Shown: positions 26,901-34,659, numbered from the stretch's first letter. The stretch is DNA of 64,000 bases from CAYUQT01 sp964596165 (GCA_964596165.1 CAZQTW010000031.1:6285-70284); one strand, 5' to 3'. Numbers and translations: made by a program. Notes: generated from the letters alone by a model not told the origin.

Positions 26901-28524
26901 CCCGCAGGCGCATCGTGAAGCTCTCGCCGCCGTCGCGCCAACCGACCTCATGATGACACGCGATGAACTTGTCGATGCCGTAGGCCTTGTACCGCGCCAG
27001 CATCTCGCGCATCGGCTCACCGATGTTCCGCCAAAGATACTCGCGGGCGATTTCGCCGGTATCGCACCGGGGGTTGGGGATGTTCGGCAGGACTTCGTGG
27101 AAGTCACGGCTGACGTTGATGAACAGCCGATCACGGAGGTCGTTTCGCTTGCCGTCGGTCTTCTTCTCGTAGAAGGCGCCGCCGTTGTAGGCAATCGCCT
27201 CCTTGTCCGAGATCCGCGGGGCGCCGTAGAGCGAGGACGCATCGGAGTTGTAGTAATCGATCAGTGAAAGAAGAAAAACCGGCTCGTCCTTGCCGGCCGA
27301 GCAAATGACCCTGGGCCAGTCCATGCCGTATGTCAGATAGGGGATATAGATCGCCTTGGGCTTGTCGAGTCCCTTGGCCACGCCGATGTCGAACCGGGTG
27401 GCCAGCCCGCCGGCGGCGGTGACGTCTACGATGAGCGATTTCTGCTTGATGCTGAGTTGGTAAGTGTATCTGGCCGATGCCCGGCCGGCGACAAGCTCCC
27501 ATTCGGCCATCATCACTCGGGCGTCACCCTTCTGCGAGATCAGACGGGTGGCCACCCCGTCCGCCCCCGGCCGGACGACCTTGCCGCCGAGGTCGAACTC
27601 GATTCCGCCGCTCCAACAGGGGTGAAATGTCTGCCCGCCCGCCTCAACGGTGATGTCGCTCAGCAGGCCGGTCTTGGGTTCATAGCGGTAACGGATCGTC
27701 TGGCCCGCATCAATGGCCGCCAACTCGGTGGTGCCGTCGTTCGATTTCAACTCGTTGGTGACTTTGTCCTTGCACGTCGGCAGGATCGTGTCTGGCGTCG
27801 TCGGCCAGGGGAGCTTAGCCGGCAGCGATTCAAACTTCAGCGGCTTGTACTGGATTTCGTAGAAGCTCAGTGCGTCGAAGTAAAGGCGGGCCGGCTTCGT
27901 GCTGGAGCACCCGGACACATCAATGCCCTCGAACCGGATCGGGTACTCAATCACGTCGTCGGCATTGCCGCTGAGCTTGTGATACGTGCCTGGCTGGCCG
28001 GACGGGCCGACCAGTTGACCGTGAAGAACGAACCAGTAGTCGAAGTCAACCGTACCCAGATCGACGGCGTAGGATTCGTCCTTGGCGTCGCGGATCAGGA
28101 CGTGAATTTGCGTTCGGGCCGTCTCGGGCGGATCGATCCAGCCCCAGTTGTTGCCGCGGACCCAGAGGTTGATACCCGTCGGCTTGCCGGGCAGCGTGAT
28201 CGGCTGAGGCGGGGCGATGACGAACGCACTGACCGGCGACGCGCCCGAATAGACGGCCTTGGCCGAATACTCGCCGAAACAGAATTCCTGTTTCGAGCGG
28301 TAGAGCTTCGCCTGCGCCCCGTCGCGGCTGCGGACCTCCCAGCCCGTAAGGTCTTCGAAGTCGGCGAGTTGTGGGTGTTCGGGCTGCGTCCGGTTGGCCC
28401 AGTCGAGTTCGTAGGGCCGCTTGCCGACGGGGGCGTTGGGTTCGTCGGTGTTCGAGGCCGGCAGGGTTGTCGGTGGAGCGGGGTTAGCGGACAGGGCAAC
28501 GAGTACGAGTGTGACCGCTTGCAT
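23905..28524 (-). CDS. Very large secreted glycosidase-like protein (GH101/GH129/DUF5696 type fold)
   Basis: 1539 residues from ATG 28524, preceded by AAGGTGAG; a TTG at 28539 is less likely. Signal peptide (QAVTLVLVALSANPAPPTT). A jelly-roll-like N-terminal domain (LADFEDLTGWEV ... LYFDALSFYEI), then a beta-sandwich plus barrel (about 300-830). Candidate catalytic residues are D632 in QYCDVHTAYTPWG and E680 in GPVFSEGCHQWFYAG, whose setting recalls endo-alpha-N-acetylgalactosaminidases (GH101) and GH129; I cannot prove the family. After it come beta domains, including an NPCBM/galactose-binding-like module (about 1310-1420, FRDGSTTTDGCLFKVIVIDG ... VDLSPFAGKRVTIKLISDVG). Probably acts on extracellular glycans or glycoproteins. 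Confidence 0.75.
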   Translation of the reverse strand: MQAVTLVLVALSANPAPPTTLPASNTDEPNAPVGKRPYELDWANRTQPEHPQLADFEDLTGWEVRSRDGAQAKLYRSKQEFCFGEYSAKAVYSGASPVSAFVIAPPQPITLPGKPTGINLWVRGNNWGWIDPPETARTQIHVLIRDAKDESYAVDLGTVDFDYWFVLHGQLVGPSGQPGTYHKLSGNADDVIEYPIRFEGIDVSGCSSTKPARLYFDALSFYEIQYKPLKFESLPAKLPWPTTPDTILPTCKDKVTNELKSNDGTTELAAIDAGQTIRYRYEPKTGLLSDITVEAGGQTFHPCWSGGIEFDLGGKVVRPGADGVATRLISQKGDARVMMAEWELVAGRASARYTYQLSIKQKSLIVDVTAAGGLATRFDIGVAKGLDKPKAIYIPYLTYGMDWPRVICSAGKDEPVFLLSLIDYYNSDASSLYGAPRISDKEAIAYNGGAFYEKKTDGKRNDLRDRLFINVSRDFHEVLPNIPNPRCDTGEIAREYLWRNIGEPMREMLARYKAYGIDKFIACHHEVGWRDGGESFTMRLRAAPRIGDQGLIEYSKWLRGLGYRFGTYTNYVDFAPVNSNWNEDDVCLNPDGTWQRAWPRCYALKPLRAAEKEAYYAPRIHEKFGTNAQYCDVHTAYTPWGRTDYDARTPGAGMFRTQFNAFARLLWNESKAHHGPVFSEGCHQWFYAGIVDGNYGQMVPYGTGHRIEPIVDFDLLKMHPLMTDFGMGMPSMYYGERGDWTKDRSRLSPYFDKFHTSTIVFGHIGFLADDWGLDGTLKSYFLLQALQQRYTMVPVKRIGYFDGGKIVDSSTALITDAYKRRQSNILYENGLEVWANLSPEHEWVVRVDGKDYRLPSYGFVARKPDDILAYSAIVGDTRHELVQCRDYLYLDSRDQIVRTPMIAARGAVSVKHDGKAAWRIIPATKCEEVTVSTDWLGCKRSYRFSATAHDKSGKQIGVAPVRHGPAEVTVMPVKGAIKYRLVNEPARPEAGQQNRGRPGPEELPDSVAWRITLPRTELIAGTSASGGLRLTSHFGNPWTLTIERVSSSGLQHAIGEFKVAAESALGRFCTTFNLKLPADQKPYERCWFRLRLKGAGETDLGERWVDMTAVPAFDLTFESGDQPLVSGRPWPLRTTVKSHLPDAADTTVSLAIPQGWRVEPSATTINLRPGESRTLTWALTLPDRPVVESVNLRAQYGPHRSEATRYLRTRPTQWVVAELAKTSEMASGECVRGGVEQAVNPEGSGAAVLMSEERVGGLPMPSIFMHPPYMRGVGYAFAATPVDLPQGRPQLEFAVGFRDGSTTTDGCLFKVIVIDGDKPTEVFARQYAVRERWATHKVDLSPFAGKRVTIKLISDVGPANDSNSDWSCWGQPRIVLADQVMAVEIQSDKPGLAFLPPPEPLNDLPVADLGKIASAEVTLDHAGVNGGQYESFIYFNDVKIGSTPLSNSDTEWASGKVALSSEAIRTIGPTNRLVIKNPGGDFMKVRNFCLRFALTDGRRGSSWIDVGPYTSATGWPHQEGTAVPVGADLPTIWLTLPVK

Positions 28525-28612
28525 GGACTCACCTTTCAAGAGTGTCTTGCCTGCATAGGGAATCGCGGCTTAGGTTAGGCACATCGGCTGCGAAATCAAG
28601 CGGTGGAAGGGC

Positions 28613-28644
28613 TGACTACAATTCCGTATACTGATATGTAGTCA
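28613..28644 (+). promoter_or_regulatory. Operator/promoter of the MazEF-type module
   Basis: Perfect 8-base inverted repeat TGACTACA (28613-28620) and TGTAGTCA (28637-28644). The centre of symmetry coincides with the palindrome GTATAC (28626-28631), and TATACT at 28627-28632 would serve as a -10 box. A second GTATAC lies at 28653-28658 next to the ribosome site. The arrangement suits repression by the ribbon-helix-helix/MazE-like antitoxin. Confidence 0.6.
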
Positions 28645-28661
28645 TTCGGGAGGTATACGCC

Positions 28662-28913
28662 ATGAGTGATTCCTGTACCGTAAGAATCGGGCGGCGAGCA
28701 CATCGGAAGTTGAAGGTGTTGGCCAAGAGTTCGGGGGATTCGCTGACCGAAGCGCTGGACAAAGCCATTGAGGCCTATCGCCGGGAGCGATTCCTCGACG
28801 AAGCCAACGCGGCTTATGCCGCCCTCAAGAAGAACAAGGCCGGTTGGCGACAGGAACAAACGGAGCGACGGGAATGGGACGCGACGATGACTGACGGTCT
28901 GGAGGATTCTTGA
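28662..28913 (+). CDS. Antitoxin of MazEF-type module
   Basis: 83 residues starting MSDSCTVRIGRRAHRKLKVLAKSSGDSLTEALDKAIEAYRRERF, a ribbon-helix-helix-like N-terminus with a following helix. The C-terminal half (ANAAYAALKKNKAGWRQEQTERREWDATMTDGLEDS, read in parts) is charged and probably contacts the toxin. GGGAGG lies just upstream. Its stop precedes the toxin ATG by two bases. Confidence 0.85.
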   Translation: MSDSCTVRIGRRAHRKLKVLAKSSGDSLTEALDKAIEAYRRERFLDEANAAYAALKKNKAGWRQEQTERREWDATMTDGLEDS

Positions 28914-28915
28914 CC

Positions 28916-29257
28916 ATGCCCGAACCATCTCGGGGTGAAATATGGACGGTCAACCTGGCTCCCACAGTCGGACACGAACGGACGGGCAGTCGACCCGCCT
29001 TGATCCTTTCGGTTGATCGGTTCAATCACGGGCCGGCCGGCCTAGTCGTCGTCCTTCCGCTGACGAGCAAGGCCAAAGGCATACCTTTCCATGTGCAAGT
29101 GTCTCCGCCAGAGGCAGGCCTAAAGCGACCGAGTCTCGTCAAGTGCGAGGATGTCCGTTCGGTGTCCAAGGAGAGGCTCGGCCGACGATGGGGCAGGGTA
29201 TCGGCACAGACCATGGCCGCAATCGAGGATCGTGTTCGCATACTTCTCGGGCTCTGA
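28916..29257 (+). CDS. MazF/PemK-family mRNA interferase toxin
   Basis: 113 residues from ATG 28916, chosen because GGAGG at 28901-28905 is ten bases upstream (a TTG at 28910 is possible). The motifs SRGEIWTVNLAPTVGHERTGSRPALIL, VVLPLTSKAKGIPFHV and SLVKCEDVRSVSKERLGRRWGRV are those of the PemK/MazF fold, including the conserved Arg-Pro after the first strand and the downstream Thr/Ser. These toxins cut single-stranded RNA at short motifs. Confidence 0.92.
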   Translation: MPEPSRGEIWTVNLAPTVGHERTGSRPALILSVDRFNHGPAGLVVVLPLTSKAKGIPFHVQVSPPEAGLKRPSLVKCEDVRSVSKERLGRRWGRVSAQTMAAIEDRVRILLGL

Positions 29258-29630
29258 AAGAAGATGGTGAGTCCGCGGCGTGTGATACACACCTGGATAT
29301 GCCCTCCTGATCTTGCGCGCGGGCGCGGAGATCGCTGAAGAAAAAGAAACAAAGACCATTCTCTCTGCAGGCTCTGCGCCTCCGCGCGAGTCCTCTCGGA
29401 CAACATTCGGCGCCGGTCCGCTCCCTCACGGCTCTGATTGGACAGACGGCGACAGGCACCCTCGTGTTCTTCATCCAACGGCTGGCTGTCCCGAAGGGGC
29501 GGGAGCCCCCCTCCGTCTTGCCGGCGTTCCCCACAAGATCTGACATGACGCGACTTCCCATTCGATGGACGATTATGGTACTTACAGTGTGCGGAGATCG
29601 ACGAGCGGCATCGGCCTTCAGGAGTCGCAC
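29258..29630. repeat. 373-base gap with dispersed repeat fragments
   Basis: No credible gene. Contains GCGGCGTGTGATACACACC (29275-29293, 18 of 19 bases as at 23666), a reverse-oriented piece of the widespread CGC..GACGCAGAGG-type element (about 29360-29392), and CACGGCTCTGAT-like sequence near 29430 shared with the 61-base repeats at 34660 and 40441. Confidence 0.45.
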
Positions 29631-30629
29631 ATGTTGAAGTCACCGGCGGTAAGGGGTCTTGTCCTTGTCATCGTGTTCTTGTGGGCGGCCGGGGTGTCCG
29701 CGGCCGACGGGTTGTGGGCCAAGGGCAACACGCACACCCACACGACCATCAGCGACGGCAACGCGTCGCCCGAGGAGGTGGTGCAATGGTACAAGGACCA
29801 CGGATACCAGTTCCTCGTGCTATCGGATCACGACCGGATGGCGCCCCTCGACTTCTTCGAGAAGAACAGCGATGCGAACTTCATCTTGATCCCCGGCGTC
29901 GAGCTGTCGGTCCTTCGCCACAAAGGCAACGCGTCCATCCACCTCAATGCGATCGGCAATCGGACTCCCTCCAAGTCGATCGTTAGGACGAAGGCCGGCG
30001 AGGCGTTGGCGGAAAACATCGATCAAATTCGAAAGGCGGGGGCGATTCCCCAGGTCAACCACCCGTCCTTCCACCTTAACGACCGCGGTGCCGCGAACGT
30101 GCTGATCGGTACCCTGTTGATGGAAACCTACAATCACAGCTCGCGGTCGGACGAAATGGGATCGATGCATCAGCCCATCTTCGAGGCGGCGTGGGACGTT
30201 GCACTGACGGCCGGAAAGCGGGTCTACGGCGTGGCGGCCGACGACACGCATGATTACAAGACGTTCGGTCCGAAGCGCGCCAATCCCGGCGGCGGGTGGG
30301 TTATGGTCCGCGTCGTCAAGCTGACGCAGGAGGAGATCTTCAAGAGCCTGTTGGCCGGTGAGTTCTACTCGTCAACAGGAGTGGAGTTGGAGCGTCATGA
30401 GTTCGACGGTCAGTGCATTCGCGTCGGCGTAAAGCCGAAACCGGGCGTCACGTACACGATCTGGTTCATCGGTCGCGGTGGCATGCCGCTGAACAAGGTG
30501 ACCGGTCCGACGGCCGAGTACCGTCTGAAGGGCAATCCGTTGGAAGCGTACGTCCGCGTGCGGATAGACGCCAGCGACGGCACGAAGGCCTGGACGCAAC
30601 CCGTCTGGCCCGGCGGGGTCCCGAAGTAA
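29631..30629 (+). CDS. Exported PHP-domain metallo-phosphoesterase-like protein
   Basis: 332 residues from ATG 29631, with AGGAG six bases upstream. Signal peptide (AVRGLVLVIVFLWAAGVSAAD). PHP metal-binding motifs: GNTHTHTTISDG, LVLSDHDRMAP, IPGVELSV, QVNHPSF and VAADDTHDY. These supply the His/Asp/Glu ligands of the trinuclear site in PHP phosphoesterases. A small beta domain (about 240-332) follows. Exported PHP proteins are common beside carbohydrate genes but their substrate is unknown. Confidence 0.88.
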   Translation: MLKSPAVRGLVLVIVFLWAAGVSAADGLWAKGNTHTHTTISDGNASPEEVVQWYKDHGYQFLVLSDHDRMAPLDFFEKNSDANFILIPGVELSVLRHKGNASIHLNAIGNRTPSKSIVRTKAGEALAENIDQIRKAGAIPQVNHPSFHLNDRGAANVLIGTLLMETYNHSSRSDEMGSMHQPIFEAAWDVALTAGKRVYGVAADDTHDYKTFGPKRANPGGGWVMVRVVKLTQEEIFKSLLAGEFYSSTGVELERHEFDGQCIRVGVKPKPGVTYTIWFIGRGGMPLNKVTGPTAEYRLKGNPLEAYVRVRIDASDGTKAWTQPVWPGGVPK

Positions 30630-30801
30630 CCGCACAATCAGAGGATTCAACGCAAAGACGCCAAGACGCAAAAGGCGAGGGCGGACGACGCGCTTTCGGC
30701 GCACGGCGCTCCTTCTCCCCTTGGTAAGGGAGGAAGGTGCGTCACGACACACCTACATCCTCCGATCCGAGTTAACCCACAGACTGTCTCGTTGTTCGCG
30801 T
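30630..30801. repeat. Repeat-bearing convergent gap
   Basis: Between the convergent PHP and BNR genes lie a CGCAAAGACGCCAAGACGC element (about 30651-30669), related to pieces at 29360-29392 and 63261-63293, and a palindrome-like CCTTCTCCCCTT/AAGGGAGGAAGG unit (30708-30738) related to those at 20357 and 23861. Confidence 0.5.
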
Positions 30802-31989
30802 TCACTTCCCGTAGAACCAGTCGACTCCCACACGGAGCAGGTGCAGGCCATCGCGTTGGTGATAGACGATCAGCGCGATGTCGTCCACGAACGTCAGACT
30901 CGGATAGCCGTAGTCGTTGTCCGGCTCGCCGGCCAAGACGCGTTGGTTTGTCCAGGTCTGGCCGTCGTCCTTGGAGAGAATCGCCGCGAACGGCGTCCGC
31001 CGTCTCGGGGGATTTTTCGGCCCCCCGATGCATCGGAGCAGGAGCAGATCGCCCGTCTTGGGGATCCGCTTGACGTTCAGCGCCGAGGTGCTGTACGGCG
31101 GTAGGGGCAGATCCTTGACCTGCTCGCCCTTCGACCACGTCTGGCCACGATCGGTGGAATATGCGCGGCCGACAAACCGGCTGTAGCTCCGCGTCAGCAT
31201 CATGACGCGACCGTCCTTGAGCTCGACGACATGGGGTTCTTGCGCCTCGATCGGTAGCATGTTGACCTCGTTGGTGCTGCGGTTCCACTTATAGCCGTTG
31301 TCGTCGGACCAGGCAGTGTAGCTCACGTAGCCGCCATGATCGCCCTTGTCGGACCGCACCTGCGTCTCGGCCGGCACCAGGATCCGCCCGCCGGAAAGCT
31401 GGATCGGCTTGTCGTTGTGCACGAGGTGATACCCCCACTGAGGCGTGAGGATGAGCTGATCGCCCCACGTTTTCCCGTCGTCGATCGAGCGGCGGTAGTA
31501 GGTGTGGCCATAGAGGGGCTCTTCGCCGGGCGAGTAGATGTAGGTCAGGAGGAGGTGTCCGTTCGCCAGCCGCAGGAAGCTGGGGTGGCAGTAGTAGTCC
31601 TTGCCGGGTCGCACGGGCGGAGGAACGAGGATGAACTCGTCGCCCCACGTCTTGCCCTTGTCCGAGGAATAGCGGGCGCCGATCGCGCCATCCTCGGCGC
31701 CGTTGGGCAAGAAATGCGTGTAGGCGAGCAGGAGGCGGCCGTCCTTAAGAACCTCGACGTCACCCGGCATCCCGCGATAGCCGTATTCCTTCTTGGGTAG
31801 CCTGACGACGTGCACGTCCTCACAGAGCGGCTGTGCCGTTTGATCGGCTGTGGCCTGGGCGGCTTGCGCGGATCGTACGGCAGAGGCATGTTGCAGTTTG
31901 AACCCGAGGGGGTCGCCCGCCGTGACGACCGCCACAGCCAGCGTGACCAATAGCAATTTCACATTCGCTCGGCTCGTCATCGTGGTCAT
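30802..31989 (-). CDS. Exported sialidase-fold (BNR/Asp-box) protein
   Basis: 395 residues from ATG 31989, with GAGGT six bases upstream. Signal peptide region (NVKLLLVTLAVAVVTAG). Four Asp boxes of the S-x-D-x-G-x-T-W type are visible (SSDKGKTW, SIDDGKTW, STDRGQTW, SKDDGQTW) and a degenerate fifth (SDDNGYKW), so a six-bladed sialidase-like propeller is expected. Arg residues of a sialidase triad may be in RLPKKEYGYRG, VMMLTRSYSRF and LLLRCIGG, but this is not certain. Could be an exo-sialidase or another glycan-acting enzyme. Confidence 0.85.
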   Translation of the reverse strand: MTTMTSRANVKLLLVTLAVAVVTAGDPLGFKLQHASAVRSAQAAQATADQTAQPLCEDVHVVRLPKKEYGYRGMPGDVEVLKDGRLLLAYTHFLPNGAEDGAIGARYSSDKGKTWGDEFILVPPPVRPGKDYYCHPSFLRLANGHLLLTYIYSPGEEPLYGHTYYRRSIDDGKTWGDQLILTPQWGYHLVHNDKPIQLSGGRILVPAETQVRSDKGDHGGYVSYTAWSDDNGYKWNRSTNEVNMLPIEAQEPHVVELKDGRVMMLTRSYSRFVGRAYSTDRGQTWSKGEQVKDLPLPPYSTSALNVKRIPKTGDLLLLRCIGGPKNPPRRRTPFAAILSKDDGQTWTNQRVLAGEPDNDYGYPSLTFVDDIALIVYHQRDGLHLLRVGVDWFYGK

Positions 31990-32090
31990 GTGACTACCTC
32001 GTGATTGTGATGGTCGGATGTGGCAGATCATAACCCTGCCGGTGCCGTGGGCAAGCCGGGCGTGAGTGGCGCTGTGTAGTTCCGACCTAC

Positions 32091-32110
32091 GGTGCGTGTC
32101 TTGACGCACC
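32091..32110. repeat. Small hairpin repeat
   Basis: Inverted repeat GGTGCGT / ACGCACC with loop GTCTTG, in the divergent gap between the BNR and beta-propeller genes. Similar in style to the GGTGC...GCACC cores at 34695 and 40475. Confidence 0.45.
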
Positions 32111-32158
32111 CCCTGTGGCTGGATTCATATCTCGTTAGTCATTACGTGAGGTGAAAGG

Positions 32159-33397
32159 ATGATGATGAGCCGTTGTCGAGTTGCCGTGCTGCTGGGCTGC
32201 GCTTCAATTCTGGTCCCGCTTGCGTGCATACCGCCGGCGTCCGATCCATTGTGCGCAACGATATCGCCCTCCCCCGGCGAAGAAAGCTCGCTCTGGTACC
32301 ACACGCGCGGCGATACGAAGCTCGACCTGGCAACCGGCGTGGCCACCGACGCCGAGGGGAACGTCTATCTGGGGGCCCACCAGCAAGGCCCCGCTGAGAT
32401 TTACACGGACATGGTGGTCTACAAGTTCGCGCCCGACGGGACGGAACTCTGGAAGACCCGTTGGGGCGGCGAGTTCCAGGAGAAGGCCTTCATCGTGGCA
32501 ATGGCCGGAGGCACGGTCTATGTCGGAGGGCTGCAGAACACGAGCATGCAGCCGACCGACGCCCACATGGCCGTCATCGCACTGGATGCGAACGACGGGC
32601 ACCTGCTGTGGGAATTCACCTGGGGCCAGGGCTTCGGCTACCAGGAGGTCAACGGCCTCGTGGTCGACGGGGATTCGATCTATGTATCGGGTTGGACGAC
32701 CGGCCGGACAACCGGCGTCGATCTGGCGATTCTCAAGCTCGACCTTGCCGGTAACCTCGCGTGGGCCCAGACCTGGGGCGGGGCGGGCTGGGACCAGGCC
32801 GACGGCCAGATGGTCGTGGTCGACGACGCGATCTATATCTCGGGGCGGTATAACGCCAAGAACTATCTCATCGGCGGCAAGGCGCTGCTGGCCAAGTTCT
32901 CGAAGGCGACGGGCCAATACATTGCGCACAAGATGTGTGGCGGGACGGTCTTCAACGATGCCCTGGGTATGACGAGCGATGGAACGTCCCTGTATGTTGT
33001 CGGCCTGACGATCGTGAGCAACGGCGGCGGACAGATCTTCCTGCGGAAGTACGACAAGCAACTGAATCTGATCTGGCAGCGCCTGTGGGGCGGCCGAGGC
33101 GGCGAGTCGTCGCGGGCGGTGGCCGTCGATGTCGACGGTGATATCCTCGTGGCCGGCCACACGGATAGCTGCGGCAGCGGCGCCAACGATGTCGTACTTC
33201 TGCGATACAGCCCCGACGGCAACCTCCGGTGGGCGCGGCTCTGGGGCGGACCGGGCATCGATTCGGTAGGGGGGATCGCCCTGTACGGCGACTATGCCTA
33301 CGTGGCCGGCGAGACCTTCAGCTTCGGGGCGGGGCAGAACGACGCCCTTCTCATCAGGGCGAACTGCCGAACGGGGGCGTTTCCGGCGGCGGAGTGA
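32159..33397 (+). CDS. Beta-propeller lipoprotein (SBBP-type repeats)
   Basis: 412 residues; GAGGTG lies just upstream of the ATG. Lipoprotein-like N-terminus with Cys at residue 23 (ILVPLAC) or 14. The body has five or more repeats around W-x-x-x-W-G-G (WKTRWGGEFQEKA, WAQTWGGAGWDQAD, WQRLWGGRGGESS, WARLWGGPGIDSVGGIA), each followed by a strand pair such as IYVSGWTTG or ILVAGHTDS. This is the SBBP/beta-propeller pattern of exported proteins. No catalytic site is seen; a binding or scaffold role is likely. Confidence 0.8.
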   Translation: MMMSRCRVAVLLGCASILVPLACIPPASDPLCATISPSPGEESSLWYHTRGDTKLDLATGVATDAEGNVYLGAHQQGPAEIYTDMVVYKFAPDGTELWKTRWGGEFQEKAFIVAMAGGTVYVGGLQNTSMQPTDAHMAVIALDANDGHLLWEFTWGQGFGYQEVNGLVVDGDSIYVSGWTTGRTTGVDLAILKLDLAGNLAWAQTWGGAGWDQADGQMVVVDDAIYISGRYNAKNYLIGGKALLAKFSKATGQYIAHKMCGGTVFNDALGMTSDGTSLYVVGLTIVSNGGGQIFLRKYDKQLNLIWQRLWGGRGGESSRAVAVDVDGDILVAGHTDSCGSGANDVVLLRYSPDGNLRWARLWGGPGIDSVGGIALYGDYAYVAGETFSFGAGQNDALLIRANCRTGAFPAAE

Positions 33398-33455
33398 CCC
33401 ATCGGGCAAGGTAGGAAAGGTCGTCGACCAGAGGTGGTCTTGAAGCCATTCGTGG

Positions 33456-33533
33456 GTGCCACGGGCAGCGTGCTGCCAGCGCAGATGTGGCAGGAGACCG
33501 GGCAAACACGGGCGGACAAGCCGCCCGTGGCAC
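33456..33533. repeat. Composite palindromic element between convergent genes
   Basis: Outer 11-base inverted repeat GTGCCACGGGC (33456-33466) / GCCCGTGGCAC (33523-33533). Inside it are a GGCAGC/GCTGCC hairpin and a perfect 9-base stem CACGGGCGG / CCGCCCGTG with loop ACAAG (33507-33529). It lies between convergent stops and could act as a two-way terminator or be a REP-like repeat. Confidence 0.6.
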
Positions 33534-33562
33534 TCTCCACGAGAATCTTGAAACCATCCGTA

Positions 33563-34567
33563 TCAGTTTGTCTTCTTGAGTAATCCCGCGATCTGTCTAC
33601 AGGCGCGATAGGCGGTGAGCTGCTTATCTTCAAAGATCGCCGCCTCCACATCCCGCCAGTCCATGGCTACCTGTACCGACCCGGGCAGCTCCTTTACGTC
33701 GTGGATCTTCTCCCGAATGTCGGGCGGATTCCGCCGTTCCTTCTGGGTAAGGCGGACCAGGTAGATCGCCTCCAGGCCGTTCTCCTGATAGGCAAGCACG
33801 TCGGACTTCTTGTTGCCGATCCCTACGCCCCTGCCGATGAAGTCCCGGCGGATTCGGGCAAGTGACTGGCTCTTGTACCTTCGGTTTCCGGTGAGCAATT
33901 CCTCCGTCTCGGCCAAGAGCACCGGCCCGTTGGGGAATCGATGCTTGCGCAGCCAGTCCTTGGTCTTGGGACCGAGGTACTCCGACCGGCTGGTCAGATA
34001 GATGACCGTCCACCGTTCCGCTATACGGTTCATGACGCGAGGAGAATGGTTCATGGGCGGCGGATCCCCGGTGAGCACCCTTCTGAAGCCGGAATCCACC
34101 AGTGTTTTGTCCAGGTCCACGACGCAGAGTGCCGCATCGGCGGGACGAGCGGCCAGCAGCAGCTGAGTCTGAACGGACGATGCCGGCTTGTCCAGCGGCT
34201 GGTACCGGGCAACGAACTCGTAGTCGCCGACCTTCTCCGGCCTGAACGTGAATGAGGCCTCTCCTTCGTGGTCGGTCCTGCCCTCGGCGAGCAGCTGGTC
34301 CTTGTGAAAGATGCGGATCGGCGCATCTTCGACTTCGTGGGAGATCGAGACTTTCACCAGCTTGACCGTCATACGGACTTCCCGGCCGGGCAGACAGAGG
34401 GCGTCCTGACCCATGAAGAGGTACTTTCCGTCGGCGCCCAGTGCTTCGCGAAGGTGCGCGCATCCGGCACTCATCATCGCACCAGCCGTCAACGAGACGA
34501 CGGCGGCGATCCGAAGGGGCAGACCTGATGCCGAGACGGGCAATGGCAAGACTGTTGACGCCCTCAC
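33563..34567 (-). CDS. Lipin-like (LNS2) HAD phosphatase-domain lipoprotein
   Basis: 334 residues. Signal peptide with lipobox SAGC (Cys near 36). An Ig-like domain (about 55-130, REVRMTVKLVKVSISHE ... FVARYQPLDKP) precedes a HAD domain: DLDKTLVDSG (DxDxT motif), VIYLTSRSEYLGPKTKDWLRKHRFPNGPVLL (motif II) and GVGIGNKKSDVLAYQENGL (motif IV region). The pattern of YLTSR and the following LRKH is that of the lipin/Ned1/App1 group, phosphatidate phosphatases in eukaryotes. In bacteria such proteins are little studied; a surface-tethered lipid or other phosphate ester phosphatase is possible. Confidence 0.82.
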   Translation of the reverse strand: MRASTVLPLPVSASGLPLRIAAVVSLTAGAMMSAGCAHLREALGADGKYLFMGQDALCLPGREVRMTVKLVKVSISHEVEDAPIRIFHKDQLLAEGRTDHEGEASFTFRPEKVGDYEFVARYQPLDKPASSVQTQLLLAARPADAALCVVDLDKTLVDSGFRRVLTGDPPPMNHSPRVMNRIAERWTVIYLTSRSEYLGPKTKDWLRKHRFPNGPVLLAETEELLTGNRRYKSQSLARIRRDFIGRGVGIGNKKSDVLAYQENGLEAIYLVRLTQKERRNPPDIREKIHDVKELPGSVQVAMDWRDVEAAIFEDKQLTAYRACRQIAGLLKKTN

Positions 34568-34659
34568 ACGGAACTCCTTGAACGGCCGTTACACCAGTGT
34601 AGCGAAAAACCATCTCCAAAACTTCGAGTAATGCATTTCACTTCGCCGCGGGGACCGGG

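Noticed and set aside
25678..28578. Long open frames on the plus strand opposite the GH101-like gene
   Set aside because: They mirror the GC-rich third positions of the true gene, have no ribosome sites, and encode no recognisable domain.
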